Of a DNA stretch of 64,000 nucleotides, positions 43,853 to 52,215 are shown piece by piece. The translations under genes and the position numbers were made by a program. Source of the stretch: an uncultured Lachnospiraceae bacterium (lineage in GTDB: Bacteria; Bacillota; Clostridia; Lachnospirales; Lachnospiraceae). Numbering within the stretch: the first letter of the stretch is position 1; each line of letters opens with the position of its first letter. The stretch spans positions 1-64,000 of the forward strand of contig CAJUGJ010000017.1 in assembly GCA_910586015.1 (NCBI GenBank). Reading direction: 5' to 3'. The notes under the pieces are model-generated. The model had not been told where the DNA came from, did no database searches, and saw only the letters and a program-made list of their open reading frames with translations.

Positions 43853-45025
43853 TTATGCTATTTTGTAAGTTAAAGCATCTCTTAAATTAAGGCTCGCATT
43901 GAAATCTCTGTCAGCACGATATCCACATTCACAGATATATTCTCTATCAGAAAGCTTTAAATCCTTCTTAATCCATCCGCATTGGTGACATCGTTTGCTT
44001 GACGGATACCATCTGTCTGCCATTCTCAGTTCTATCCCAAGTTCTTTGCATTTTGCTTCCAGTTTTGTTCTAAACTCGTAAAACTTCTGCGATGCAGCTG
44101 CTTTGGAAAGATGCCTGTTCTTTATCATACCCTTTATATTTAAATCTTCAACTGTAATATAAGACGGCTTGGTTTTTACGATCTCATTCACACATTTGTT
44201 GATAAAATCAGTACGGATATTATCTATTCTTTGATGAAGTTTTTGTACCCTTAAGACCTGCTTTTGGATAGTTTGTCTAGTAGCTTCTCCTTTCCTGTTA
44301 TGGCTGCGTTTCCTTAAGCCCTCGTATTTCCTCGACAGACAACGCTGTGCTCTTTTTAACTGTTTCTCTATTTTCTTTACTCTTGTAGTTTTGTTGATAT
44401 TCTTCTTTACGATACCGTTACTTATCACTGCAAATTCTTTTACTCCCAAATCAATCCCTAATCCAAAATCATTTAATTGTGACTTTTTTGTATCCGGAAC
44501 ATCCATCAAAACAGACACATAATATCTCCCTGCTTTATGGGAAACCGTTCCACTTTTTATTACATATCCCTGTTTTACAGTCGGAATATATCCTTTTTCT
44601 TTTAGCCTGACCCATCCAAGCGTCGGTATCTTTATTCTATGTCTTTCACATGGAATCACTGTTTTTGCGTCTGTTTTAACAAAGTACATCTTTGCTTGCG
44701 ACTTATTCTTTTTCTTAAATTTTGGAAATCCTCTCTGTTGTTTAAAAAATCTCTGAAACGCCTTTTCCGCATTCAGAATACTTTGTTTTACAGATTTTGA
44801 ACTTACTTCTTTTATCCACTTGTATTCTGGGCTACTGGGAATAAAACGGTTATTCAGCCATTTTGAAAAATCCATGCCCGATATAAATTTCTTTTCTTTT
44901 TCATAGCTTTCTTTATTATGGGCAATATAAAAGTTATAGACAAACCTGCAAGTTCCGATTGTTTTATTTATTTTTTGTATTTGTTCCTGTGTCGGCTGTA
45001 TTTCCGTCTTGAAGCTTTTGAGCAA
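43853..45025 (-). CDS. tnpB: TnpB RNA-guided nuclease of IS607 element
   Basis: 390 residues and apparently intact. The RuvC-I aspartate is in GLGIDLGVKEF (D192), the RuvC-II glutamate in YITVEDLN (E293) and the RuvC-III aspartate in ADRDFNASLNLRDA (D374). The zinc finger is complete: CHQC (346-349) and CECG (C365, C367). An N-terminal helical and beta region with SSKSVKQSILNAEKAFQRFF is as usual. TnpB cuts DNA guided by an RNA from the element's right end and helps element retention. It overlaps the recombinase gene by 62 bases. Confidence 0.93.
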   Translation of the reverse strand: MLKSFKTEIQPTQEQIQKINKTIGTCRFVYNFYIAHNKESYEKEKKFISGMDFSKWLNNRFIPSSPEYKWIKEVSSKSVKQSILNAEKAFQRFFKQQRGFPKFKKKNKSQAKMYFVKTDAKTVIPCERHRIKIPTLGWVRLKEKGYIPTVKQGYVIKSGTVSHKAGRYYVSVLMDVPDTKKSQLNDFGLGIDLGVKEFAVISNGIVKKNINKTTRVKKIEKQLKRAQRCLSRKYEGLRKRSHNRKGEATRQTIQKQVLRVQKLHQRIDNIRTDFINKCVNEIVKTKPSYITVEDLNIKGMIKNRHLSKAAASQKFYEFRTKLEAKCKELGIELRMADRWYPSSKRCHQCGWIKKDLKLSDREYICECGYRADRDFNASLNLRDALTYKIA

Positions 45026-45461
45026 TTTTTGCCTCCTCCTTTATCCTGTTTTTATATTTTCTTAACCTATATAACCTACAAGAAAACACATGTAATATGG
45101 ATATAATATCCTCAACCAATTCTTCATTTGATGAAAAAGCTTCATTATTTACAACCATTATTTTCGTATTGAATTTTTCGCAGAATTTCTCAAACCAATC
45201 ATATCCCAATCGGATAAATCTGTCTTTACTTGAAATTACGATTGCTTTTATCTTATTCTCCATAACTTCTTCCAGCAGATTATTCCATTTTTTACAATTA
45301 TAATTTACTCCGCTTCCAAAATCCTCAATACATTGATTTATAATAAATCCTTTCGCGTTACAAAATTGTTTCAAAAATTCAACTTGATTTTTTAAATCTT
45401 CTTTTTGATTTCTCGTTGAAACTCTTGCATAAATAACAAGATCTCTTATATCCTTCTGCAT
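44964..45461 (-). CDS. tnpA: IS607 serine recombinase, catalytic part (tnpA, separated from its HTH)
   Basis: 165 residues. The resolvase-type catalytic domain starts DLVIYARVSTRNQKEDLKNQ, with the nucleophile serine in ARVS, and continues KDRFIRLGYDWFEKFCEKFN and VEDIISILHVFSCRLYRLRK. In IS607 this domain is normally fused to an N-terminal MerR-like HTH. Here the HTH is upstream in the same frame but separated by a TAG at 45501-45503. The ATG at 45461 lacks a good ribosome binding site, so the piece may not be made. Confidence 0.85.
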   Translation of the reverse strand: MQKDIRDLVIYARVSTRNQKEDLKNQVEFLKQFCNAKGFIINQCIEDFGSGVNYNCKKWNNLLEEVMENKIKAIVISSKDRFIRLGYDWFEKFCEKFNTKIMVVNNEAFSSNEELVEDIISILHVFSCRLYRLRKYKNRIKEEAKIAQKLQDGNTADTGTNTKNK

Positions 45462-45500
45462 TTGTATTCCTTTGAATTGCAGATATTGGTCATAACTATA

Positions 45501-45635
45501 CTATCTTCTATCCGTAGGAGTACGATTTGCTTTTAAAACTCCATCTCTGTCCCAGCGTTGCAATGTTTTAACCGACACACCTAATAGTTCTGCGAAATCT
45601 TTTGGTTTATAATTTGTGATATTTTTTGTGTTCAT
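45501..45635 (-). pseudogene. MerR-like HTH part of IS607 tnpA, cut off by an in-frame stop
   Basis: 44 residues from ATG 45635, which has AAAAAGGAGA upstream. The sequence KPKDFAELLGVSVKTLQRWD is the helix-turn-helix and ends ...PTDRR then TAG. Reading past the TAG continues in frame through YSYDQYLQFKGIQ into the recombinase ATG, which is the usual IS607 linker. One nonsense change therefore split the gene. Confidence 0.85.
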
Positions 45636-45823
45636 AGAAAATCTCCTTTTTCGAACACATGCTATCACTTTTAAACATATTTGTCTATATTTTTGATAAC
45701 TTGTCAATCCTCCTTCAAATTCGGCTGTAAATCAATATTTTAACCACTTCTCCGCCCACCACTATAACTGATATCATAACAAGTCTATTTTAAACATTCT
45801 AAGTATAAAATGCAAGTGGGAAT

Positions 45824-46426
45824 CTACTTTTTTGCCAAAAAGAAGCAAGAATTCTGCTGCGTTTCATAGACAGGCGAAGGGTAACGAATTTTTATCTCGC
45901 AGTGGGCATAGCTGTTTTCAATATCAGTTTTCTGCCCTCCTTCAGAACAGATGGCTATAAGGCTCAATTCATTTTCTGATAAAGCTGCAAATTCCTCCTC
46001 AGCTAATATACAGGTTACATTAATACAGTTCCATCCTGCAATCTGTTCACTGTAAACTACCATATTTTTGGTATAACTCTTACCCATAGAATCCTCCAAA
46101 ATCCAATATGTATCCGACATTAAATTCGAGTGGCTGAAAGGCATCCTAGCGGCAATCCGAAAACGTATCTGATAATGATTGGCACGTTCAATCAAATATA
46201 TTTCGGAAATATGAAGCCCCTTTTTACTTACAATATCACATTCTAGCTTGAAAGTCTTTTCGCTTTGGTTCCATCTATCCCAATCAGGGTATCTGTCCTC
46301 GTTTGTCATTCCTACTAGCCCCGAATCAATACCCTTGTGCAAAAAAGAATCAAATGTATAGAAACCAAAACCAAAAAGTACAAACAAAACAATAATCGCT
46401 GCAATCCATATTTTTTTATGTTTCAT
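45824..46426 (-). CDS. Hypothetical protein with one N-terminal membrane segment
   Basis: 200 residues, no family recognised. A hydrophobic segment (about 7-27: IWIAAIIVLFVLFGFGFYTF) anchors it, with the rest probably outside the membrane and beta-rich. Three cysteines (C65 in KLECDIV, C133 in NCINVTC and C157 in IAICSEGG) are visible. AAAGGGGG precedes the ATG. It lies between the IS607 element and dapA. Confidence 0.65.
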   Translation of the reverse strand: MKHKKIWIAAIIVLFVLFGFGFYTFDSFLHKGIDSGLVGMTNEDRYPDWDRWNQSEKTFKLECDIVSKKGLHISEIYLIERANHYQIRFRIAARMPFSHSNLMSDTYWILEDSMGKSYTKNMVVYSEQIAGWNCINVTCILAEEEFAALSENELSLIAICSEGGQKTDIENSYAHCEIKIRYPSPVYETQQNSCFFLAKK

Positions 46427-46548
46427 AATAAAAACCCCCTTTCCTATATTTTAAGTATAGCAAAAAAGTAATTTTCTACAAGACAGAAATAAAAGTTTTA
46501 ATATAGTTGTCCATTTTGAATGTCACTTTTCACAGATAGAAGAAAGAA

Positions 46549-46588
46549 CAAGGGGCTATACACGAATTACTTAGTGCATAGCCCCTTT
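46549..46588 (-). terminator. Hairpin after dapA
   Basis: AAGGGGCTATGCAC pairs with GTATAGCCCCTT (one mismatch), followed on the minus strand by a broken T-rich run. Confidence 0.65.
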
Positions 46589-46641
46589 CTCACGTTTTAA
46601 TTTCATGAAAAGTAACAGAATCTAAAGTGTTTTTTAATCTA

Positions 46642-47592
46642 TTAGAATAATAAATTTTCTATCTCAAAAGATGGGAAGAGACGAAGATATTTTTGTATTT
46701 CTGGATGTTTTAATGCAGTTATAAGCTTTTCTTTTGCAGCAGGTTCTATTTTAAAAAGAGGCGAACGACATGAACCTACAGAAAGACCTAAAAGATTTAA
46801 TGCTTGTTTTACTGGAACTGGATTGACGTCTGCAAATAGGGCACGCATAAGTGGAAGAAGTTCTATCTGTAAGTCTTTACTTTCTGTGGTTTTTCCATTC
46901 TCATAAAAAACACAGATGTCGTGCATTTTTTGTGGAAGAATATTTGCTAGTACAGAAATTACCCCTTTACTTCCAAGAGATAGCATAGGAACAGTAATAT
47001 CATCATTACCTGAATAAATATCAAGATTATCGCCACATAAAAGTATAGTATCCATTGTTTGAGTAAAATTTGCGGCTGCATCTTTTAATCCAGTGATGAA
47101 AGGATGTTTACTTAAAGTAAGACAAGTCTGTGGCGAAATATTAACTCCTGTTCTGGAAGGAACATTATAGAGAATAACCGGAAGTTCTGCCGCTTCTGCA
47201 CAAGTAATAAAATATTCGATTAATCCAGACTGAGAGGTTTTATTATAATAAGGAGTTACAATTAAAAGAGCATCTGCTCCTGCATCTTTTGCAATTAGAG
47301 AACGTTTTACAGCAGTTTTTGTGTTATTAGAGCCTGAACCTGCAATAACAGGGATTCGATGATTTGTAATCTTCACCGCTTCAGAAATTAATTTTTGATA
47401 TTCCTCTTCTGTCAATGTAGTAGCTTCTCCCGTTGTACCAGCGATAATAAGTGCATCGGTAGAATGAGAGATTTGATACTCAATAAGCTGTTCTAAAACA
47501 TCAAAATTAATCGCTCCTTTTTGTGGTGAATCAAAAGGGTACATCGGAGTAATTAGGGCAGTCCCCGATCCAGTAAAAATAGAATGTTTCAT
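46642..47592 (-). CDS. dapA: 4-hydroxy-tetrahydrodipicolinate synthase
   Basis: 316 residues, DHDPS/NAL family TIM barrel. Joins pyruvate and aspartate semialdehyde at the start of the diaminopimelate/lysine branch. The GTTGEATTL pyruvate-binding motif, the tyrosine in LYNVPSRTG and the Schiff-base lysine in ITGLKDAA are present. A related N-acetylneuraminate lyase or aldolase is the main alternative; the motifs favour DapA. It is the last gene of a minus-strand group of four. Confidence 0.9.
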   Translation of the reverse strand: MKHSIFTGSGTALITPMYPFDSPQKGAINFDVLEQLIEYQISHSTDALIIAGTTGEATTLTEEEYQKLISEAVKITNHRIPVIAGSGSNNTKTAVKRSLIAKDAGADALLIVTPYYNKTSQSGLIEYFITCAEAAELPVILYNVPSRTGVNISPQTCLTLSKHPFITGLKDAAANFTQTMDTILLCGDNLDIYSGNDDITVPMLSLGSKGVISVLANILPQKMHDICVFYENGKTTESKDLQIELLPLMRALFADVNPVPVKQALNLLGLSVGSCRSPLFKIEPAAKEKLITALKHPEIQKYLRLFPSFEIENLLF

Positions 47593-47678
47593 CGATGAAC
47601 CTCACTTATTTGTTTATTGTAATATAAGCAAAAACGAAAAAATCGAGCATGATTTATCATAGAAAAATCGATAGAAAA

Positions 47679-48224
47679 TTAGGATACAACAAACGCATAT
47701 CTCAGATGGTCTTCTCTTTTTCCATTAATTTCAAAAATTTTTCGTGCAACTCCTTCATATTCAAATCCTAATGTCTCAATTAGATGAATAGAGGCCGTAT
47801 TTTGAGGCATAATATTTGCCTCTATACGCAAAACTTTTTGCTCTCGAATAAAAATGGGAATCAGATAAGAAAGTGCTTCTGTTGCATACCCATATCCCTG
47901 AACCTCTTTAGAAAGTCGGTATCCTAATCTACAACTAAATTCTGGACTACCACTGATATGGGTAAAACTAATTGTTCCAACTACTTGTCCGGGATAAGCC
48001 GAAAGAAATAAATAGTAACGAAAATGTTTTTGGTGAAGAAATAACTTCATTTCTGTAGCAAGATTGTGAGCCTGATATTCTAAAGTGTAAAAATTTGCAC
48101 AGTGCATAGGATCCCAACGCTCAAAAATGTCTTTATTTTTCTGATAAAAAGCGAGTACATAAGGTGCTGCTTCTTCTCCTAAGATTTCTAATAACAGTCG
48201 TTTTGTTTTGTAAAAAAACCTCAT
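47679..48224 (-). CDS. RimJ/RimL-type GNAT acetyltransferase
   Basis: 181 residues. Starts FYKTKRLLLEI; the acetyl-CoA loop is YRLSKEVQGYGYATEALSYL, followed by NTASIHLIETLGFEYEG, as in ribosomal-protein or amino-acid N-acetyltransferases. Start 48224 is chosen for GAGGAAAC upstream; a longer in-frame reading overlaps the nrdG-like gene. Confidence 0.87.
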   Translation of the reverse strand: MRFFYKTKRLLLEILGEEAAPYVLAFYQKNKDIFERWDPMHCANFYTLEYQAHNLATEMKLFLHQKHFRYYLFLSAYPGQVVGTISFTHISGSPEFSCRLGYRLSKEVQGYGYATEALSYLIPIFIREQKVLRIEANIMPQNTASIHLIETLGFEYEGVARKIFEINGKREDHLRYAFVVS

Positions 48225-48253
48225 TTTTGTTTCCTCTTCTTGTTTTAAAAAGA

Positions 48254-48955
48254 TTAGATACCACGAAGTTTTGTATTTGGAAGCCAAGGAAGAACGACTT
48301 CACGAAAATGCTCCATTTCTTTTTGAGAAAATGTAGACATATCAGAAGAATTTTCTTCTACTAAATCACTATGTTTTTGAAAACTTTGCAAATAGTATGC
48401 ACAGTCTCCAGCAAGCCATTTTCCAATGAAAGAAAAATCTTCTTCTGTATGTAGACCAGCTACTACAGTTGTACGAAATTCATATAAAATTCCACAGCTT
48501 TTTAATAGTTCCACACTTTTATCAATTACTGACTGATCTAGGTTAGAAACTCCCACCGTTTTTTTATAACTTTGAGGGGAATTTTTAATATCCATAGCCA
48601 CATAATCTAAAAGATGATTTTGTAATAGAAAAGAGAGCATATCTGGATTGCTACCATTCGTGTCAAGTTTAATAAGATATCCAAGAGTACGAAGCTGTGA
48701 AATAAATTCTGGTAAATCTGTAGAAAGAGTAGGTTCTCCTCCAGTGATACAGATACCTTCCAATCTGCCCTTTCGCTGTCTTAAAAAAGCAAAAATTTCT
48801 TCGATAGGAATTTTTTCGATCTTAGTGGGTTCTAAAACTAAAGAAGTGTTATAACAAAAAGGACAGCGAAAATTACAACCGCCTGTAAATAAAGTACAGG
48901 CAAGATGTCCGGGAAAGTCCAATAGAGTAAGTTTATTCAATCCATATATCTGCAT
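48254..48955 (-). CDS. Radical-SAM activase, anaerobic ribonucleotide reductase activating type (NrdG2)
   Basis: 233 residues. The [4Fe-4S]/SAM motif is GGCNFRCPFC (CxxxCxxC), followed by the GGE motif ICITGGEPTL and DTNGSNPD. The N-terminus LTLLDFPGHLACTLFT is typical of the NrdG2-like activases of anaerobes. It would make a glycyl radical in a partner enzyme; no nrdD-like gene lies in the window, so the partner is elsewhere. It cannot work in air, in line with an anaerobe. It is 60 bases downstream of tadA. Confidence 0.88.
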   Translation of the reverse strand: MQIYGLNKLTLLDFPGHLACTLFTGGCNFRCPFCYNTSLVLEPTKIEKIPIEEIFAFLRQRKGRLEGICITGGEPTLSTDLPEFISQLRTLGYLIKLDTNGSNPDMLSFLLQNHLLDYVAMDIKNSPQSYKKTVGVSNLDQSVIDKSVELLKSCGILYEFRTTVVAGLHTEEDFSFIGKWLAGDCAYYLQSFQKHSDLVEENSSDMSTFSQKEMEHFREVVLPWLPNTKLRGI

Positions 48956-49015
48956 TGAGTGCTCCCTTCTGATATAGTTTTTATTAACTTAACATAGCTG
49001 AGAACACTCTCAACT

Positions 49016-49510
49016 TTAGTTATGAGAGGAATCAGCGATATTTGTTTTTCTCAAGTTTCGAAAAAAGTCTTTGAGCAGTATAGAACATTCTTCCTGCAAA
49101 ACGCCTGTAACTACTTCTGACTGATGATTAAATTGTTTGATATGAAGTAAATCTAAAATCGATCCTGCACAGCCAGCCTTTGGATTCATAGCTCCAATGA
49201 CAACTTGAGCAATTCTAGCTTGTATAATTGCTCCTGCACACATTTGACATGGTTCTAATGTAATATACATAACCATACCATCTAATCGCCAATCTCCTAT
49301 TTTTTTACTTGCTTTACTAATTGCCAAAAGTTCTGCATGTCCAAGGGTTGTTTTTAGTTTATTTCTTTTATTATATGCCCTTGCAATAATTTTTCCATTG
49401 TTTACAATGACACAGCCAATAGGAACATCTCCGGCAGCGGCAGCTTTTTTTGCCTGTTTGATGGCTTCCTTCATAAAATACTCGTTCTGCTGATTTTGCT
49501 GTTCATTCAT
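49016..49510 (-). CDS. tadA: tRNA adenosine deaminase
   Basis: 164 residues. Converts the wobble adenosine of tRNA-Arg(ACG) to inosine. Zinc site: GHAELLAI (His and catalytic Glu) and LEPCQMCAGAII (two Cys). Helical N-terminus EYFMKEAIKQAKKAAAAGDV as usual. The IS200/IS605-type element begins about 50 bases upstream, so its promoter may lie in or next to the element end. Confidence 0.94.
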   Translation of the reverse strand: MNEQQNQQNEYFMKEAIKQAKKAAAAGDVPIGCVIVNNGKIIARAYNKRNKLKTTLGHAELLAISKASKKIGDWRLDGMVMYITLEPCQMCAGAIIQARIAQVVIGAMNPKAGCAGSILDLLHIKQFNHQSEVVTGVLQEECSILLKDFFRNLRKTNIADSSHN

Positions 49511-49592
49511 TTATGCGATTAAACCTTTCCGATCAAATTTAAGTGAATAGATGTAAAGTAAAAATCAAATCCGCACCACTATTCTGACTACT

Positions 49593-49612
49593 CCCATGGG
49601 CAAGCCCGTGGG
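49593..49612. repeat. Right-end hairpin of the Y1 element
   Basis: CCCATGGGC-AA-GCCCGTGGG forms a nine-pair stem with one G-T pair. It is the imperfect palindrome expected as the TnpA binding site at an IS605-family right end. Confidence 0.75.
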
Positions 49613-49784
49613 GTTCTTACCACCAAGTTTAGCTTGTAATCGTACATCATTTTCAGACTTTGGAATACAAGTGTAAATCTATTTGAGTAAGGACTTTTAT
49701 TACCAAGCAGTCCTACGACCACATTAGCAGTAAATTTCTATCTTTCGACAAGGAAGTATAGTCAATCTCCCTATATATTTAGTT
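49613..49784 (-). ncRNA. Candidate omega-RNA (TnpB guide scaffold) region
   Basis: About 170 bases between the tnpB-like stop and the right-end hairpin contain no gene. In TnpB elements this segment is transcribed, overlaps the tnpB 3' end and forms the guide RNA scaffold, with the guide coming from flanking DNA beyond the right end. The position is the only evidence; no structure was computed. Confidence 0.4.
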
Positions 49785-51395
49785 TTAAGCTATTTTAATT
49801 CCACTATTTAATACTTTGATTTTATTAGCCTTAATCCATTTGATCAGGGCTTTTTCTTTGTTGTAACATTCCTCGAATTTTGTAATACATTTGCTTGTGT
49901 TTATATTTTTCGTCTTATCATCGTAACAGTATAGTAAAAATGATGAGTACCAGTCTCTTTGTACGAAAGTTCCATCCATTAGGTGATACATTCTATCCGA
50001 CAGTTTCTTTTTAATATAGTCACCAGCGGTATGGTCATACTGGCTTGCCCTATAATGATTAGGTACTTCTAAATATGTACCACCAGATACTTTGAATTTT
50101 TTTTCGATAGTTGTTTGAAATCCAGAAGGACATCTGTTCTTTATAGATTTACCAAAACGCTTTTTCTTATTAAACTTACCTTTGTTATTCCTAGTAGTTT
50201 CTTTCGCCCGCTTCATAAGTTTACCTGCATTTTTAGGCTCTGTTATGAATATATCCCCAAGACTTCTTAAATGATTCGCATCTTCATTTATTGCAAGTTG
50301 TCTGTTTATCGCATTTATCCTACACCGTTCAGAATGTTTTGTTTTTAGTTTCTTATAATGATTCGAATAATCCCACGATTTCCGACCTTTTTTAATAGTG
50401 CCATCCTTGTCATAGTTTTGCGGATTAGTCGCTCGTCTCGACCTATCCATGGCACGATAGTAAAGTCTTTCCAATCTCTCGGATTTTTGAATACTATTAC
50501 CCCGTTCAGAAAGATTTTTAAGTCCAATCTCTGTATCAGAAGTATAGGCAACGGTTTGAGTTTCTATATCAGCACCTACGATACCGTTTCCATACTTATG
50601 TCTTAGATTACCAAATCTATCATATTTAGGTTTCGCTTTGCCTTCCATAGTTAAGTGCAAATATACCCTGTATCTCCCCCGGATAAGTTTTGGTACAAGA
50701 GTAGCATAGCAAGGTCTATATGTGTCTATAAAATAAGCTCCCTCCACAAAAGTTTGGATTGCTTTACCATCTATAATCCTAGGTTCAGCAAGATAGGATA
50801 GGACAGCATTTACTTCATCCGTTTGAAATTTATCATTGACTTGTATCCCAAAAAAAGTTTTTCCAAGTTTAAACTGCAACTTATTATCTTTAACAGATAT
50901 TGGAATACCCCGATTTATCTGTTTTGCTCTCATGCAAGGCAGTTCTCCATATTTTGAAAAGTGTAAAATTTTACCATTATCATAAAGGCATTTTTCCATG
51001 CCTCGCCAGACATCCTCGGCTTTCGTAAGAGCAAAAACAGCATCTATACCATATTTCTTACCAACGGGTATCATAGAAGTTCTGCAAAAATTCCAAGTGA
51101 CATTGTACTGTTTTTGCATTTCATTTAGTTGGACAGCAAAATCTTTACATTTTTTCTTATCCTCTGTAGTCCCATATAATTTAAGCAACTTGCGATATCT
51201 CTTAGTACGCATAAGCTGGTCATAATGCTTTCTCATAAGACCAACCAGTTCATTGCCTGCTTTTTTAATTTTATCAGAAAGAGCTACAACCTTTTGCACA
51301 TCACAAGAAGACATATCCGTTTCAACAATCAGAATATGTCTGTCAGAAAGTTTATGAAATTGTTTTAGAAGTTTCTTATATTCCTCATCAACCAT
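49785..51395 (-). CDS. TnpB-like protein lacking the zinc finger
   Basis: 536 residues, longer than usual TnpB (about 380-400). RuvC-I: GIVGADIET (D276). RuvC-II: IFITEPKN (E386). RuvC-III: TFVQRDWYSSFLLY (D481). All three acids are present. Between II and III, TnpB proteins normally have CxxC...CxxC; here ASQYDHTAGDY and MYHLMDG occupy that place without cysteine pairs. The N-terminal 130 residues are helical. Start 51395 (ATGGTTGATGAGG) overlaps the stop of tnpA, so the two are coupled. It could still be an RNA-guided nuclease with a rebuilt target-nucleic-acid-binding region, or a regulator of transposition. Confidence 0.8.
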   Translation of the reverse strand: MVDEEYKKLLKQFHKLSDRHILIVETDMSSCDVQKVVALSDKIKKAGNELVGLMRKHYDQLMRTKRYRKLLKLYGTTEDKKKCKDFAVQLNEMQKQYNVTWNFCRTSMIPVGKKYGIDAVFALTKAEDVWRGMEKCLYDNGKILHFSKYGELPCMRAKQINRGIPISVKDNKLQFKLGKTFFGIQVNDKFQTDEVNAVLSYLAEPRIIDGKAIQTFVEGAYFIDTYRPCYATLVPKLIRGRYRVYLHLTMEGKAKPKYDRFGNLRHKYGNGIVGADIETQTVAYTSDTEIGLKNLSERGNSIQKSERLERLYYRAMDRSRRATNPQNYDKDGTIKKGRKSWDYSNHYKKLKTKHSERCRINAINRQLAINEDANHLRSLGDIFITEPKNAGKLMKRAKETTRNNKGKFNKKKRFGKSIKNRCPSGFQTTIEKKFKVSGGTYLEVPNHYRASQYDHTAGDYIKKKLSDRMYHLMDGTFVQRDWYSSFLLYCYDDKTKNINTSKCITKFEECYNKEKALIKWIKANKIKVLNSGIKIA

Positions 51396-51801
51396 TCTTT
51401 TTCTGCTCCTCAATATACTGAATTACTGTCGATTCGCTTATATGTCCTACTGTAGATATAAAATATCCTCTTGACCATAAAACTCCGCATCTTGCATAGA
51501 ACAGTTTTAGTTTTGGATATGCTTTAAATAATTCTATCGCACTTATACTTTTAAGAGTCCTTACTACATCGCAAGGAGCAACTGTTTGTGGCACATCTGC
51601 AAATATATGGATATGGTCTGGCATTACTTCAAGTGCTTTCATTTTATATCCATAGTCATCGCATATTTTTTGTAATATCTGTTTAAGAGTGGTATCAACA
51701 TTTCCCTGCAATACAGAAAATCTGAATTTAGGACACCAGATGATATGATACTGAATCCGATATTTACAATGCGAAGTGCTATGATATTGTTCCTCACTCA
51801 T
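51388..51801 (-). CDS. tnpA: Y1 (HUH) transposase of IS200 type
   Basis: 137 residues from ATG 51801. Motifs: the HUH metal site DHIHIFADVP (HIH), a conserved YRIQYHIIWCPKFR start, and the catalytic tyrosine in the last third (IQYIEEQKKNG, most likely that Tyr). It cuts and rejoins single-stranded DNA at hairpin ends. The start overlaps the preceding small gene (ATGAGTGA) and the end overlaps tnpB, so the three genes are translated as one unit. Confidence 0.93.
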   Translation of the reverse strand: MSEEQYHSTSHCKYRIQYHIIWCPKFRFSVLQGNVDTTLKQILQKICDDYGYKMKALEVMPDHIHIFADVPQTVAPCDVVRTLKSISAIELFKAYPKLKLFYARCGVLWSRGYFISTVGHISESTVIQYIEEQKKNG

Positions 51802-51973
51802 TATTTTCACCTAACTGATATTTTTCTTGAATGCCTCTACGCATCAAATCAAGGAAAGTAATCGTTTCACCTTCCTCAACGGAATAGATACGAGCAAGGT
51901 TTTCAAGCTGCATTTTCCACTCAATAGGAATAGAGATATTGATTTGTACATTATTTGATTTTGGTCTACCCAT
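51794..51973 (-). CDS. Small ribbon-helix-helix-like protein in the Y1 element
   Basis: 59 residues, starting MGRPKSNNVQINISIPIEWK. A polar strand (QINISI) is followed by two helices (EWKMQLENLARIY and LDLMRRGIQEKY), the pattern of ribbon-helix-helix DNA-binding proteins. AAAGGAT lies upstream of the ATG. The stop overlaps the tnpA start by eight bases. It may bind the left-end palindrome just upstream and control tnpA/tnpB expression. Short, but the tight coupling supports a real gene. Confidence 0.72.
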   Translation of the reverse strand: MGRPKSNNVQINISIPIEWKMQLENLARIYSVEEGETITFLDLMRRGIQEKYQLGENNE

Positions 51974-52037
51974 TGTTTAAATATCCTTTCTATTTATACG
52001 TATATTATATATTTATTCTATGTGAAAGTCAAGTAGA

Positions 52038-52091
52038 AAATTCGTGGCTTTCCTTCCATAGGTAAGCCTATGGAAGGAAAGCCACGAATTT
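52038..52091. repeat. 54-base perfect palindrome at the left end of the Y1 element
   Basis: Two 25-bp arms (start AAATTCGTGGCTTTCCTTCC) pair perfectly around a TAAG loop. It is likely the left-end hairpin of the element; a terminator is the alternative. It is much longer than typical IS605 end hairpins. Confidence 0.75.
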
Positions 52092-52215
52092 ATAACGGTC
52101 TTTGAACCATTGTGCAAGCTCTGTATTGTTAGAAAGGATCTTATTTTATAGTAGAAAAGCAAAAAAAATAGTATTATAATATTACTAATTAAAAGATAGG
52201 AGGGGAAAATATTAC

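Larger units (their letters stand above)
43700..45700 (-). mobile_element. IS607-family element
   Basis: Contains, in transcription order, a MerR-like HTH piece, a serine recombinase and TnpB. The right end (about 43700-43855) is conserved with the remnant at 3641-3770. The left end is not sharply visible, about 45700. IS607 elements move by a serine recombinase through a circular intermediate and give no target duplication, so exact ends need an empty site. The recombinase is split by a stop codon, so this copy is probably no longer mobile on its own. Confidence 0.85.
49560..52095 (-). mobile_element. IS200/IS605-type element with three genes
   Basis: Contains a ribbon-helix-helix-like gene, a Y1 transposase gene and a TnpB-like gene, each overlapping the next. 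The right end carries the hairpin CCCATGGGCAAGCCCGTGGG (49593-49612). The left side has a 54-base perfect palindrome (52038-52091). Y1 elements end in such hairpins and make no target duplication, so exact ends need an empty site. It lies between tadA and the kinase gene. Confidence 0.85.
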
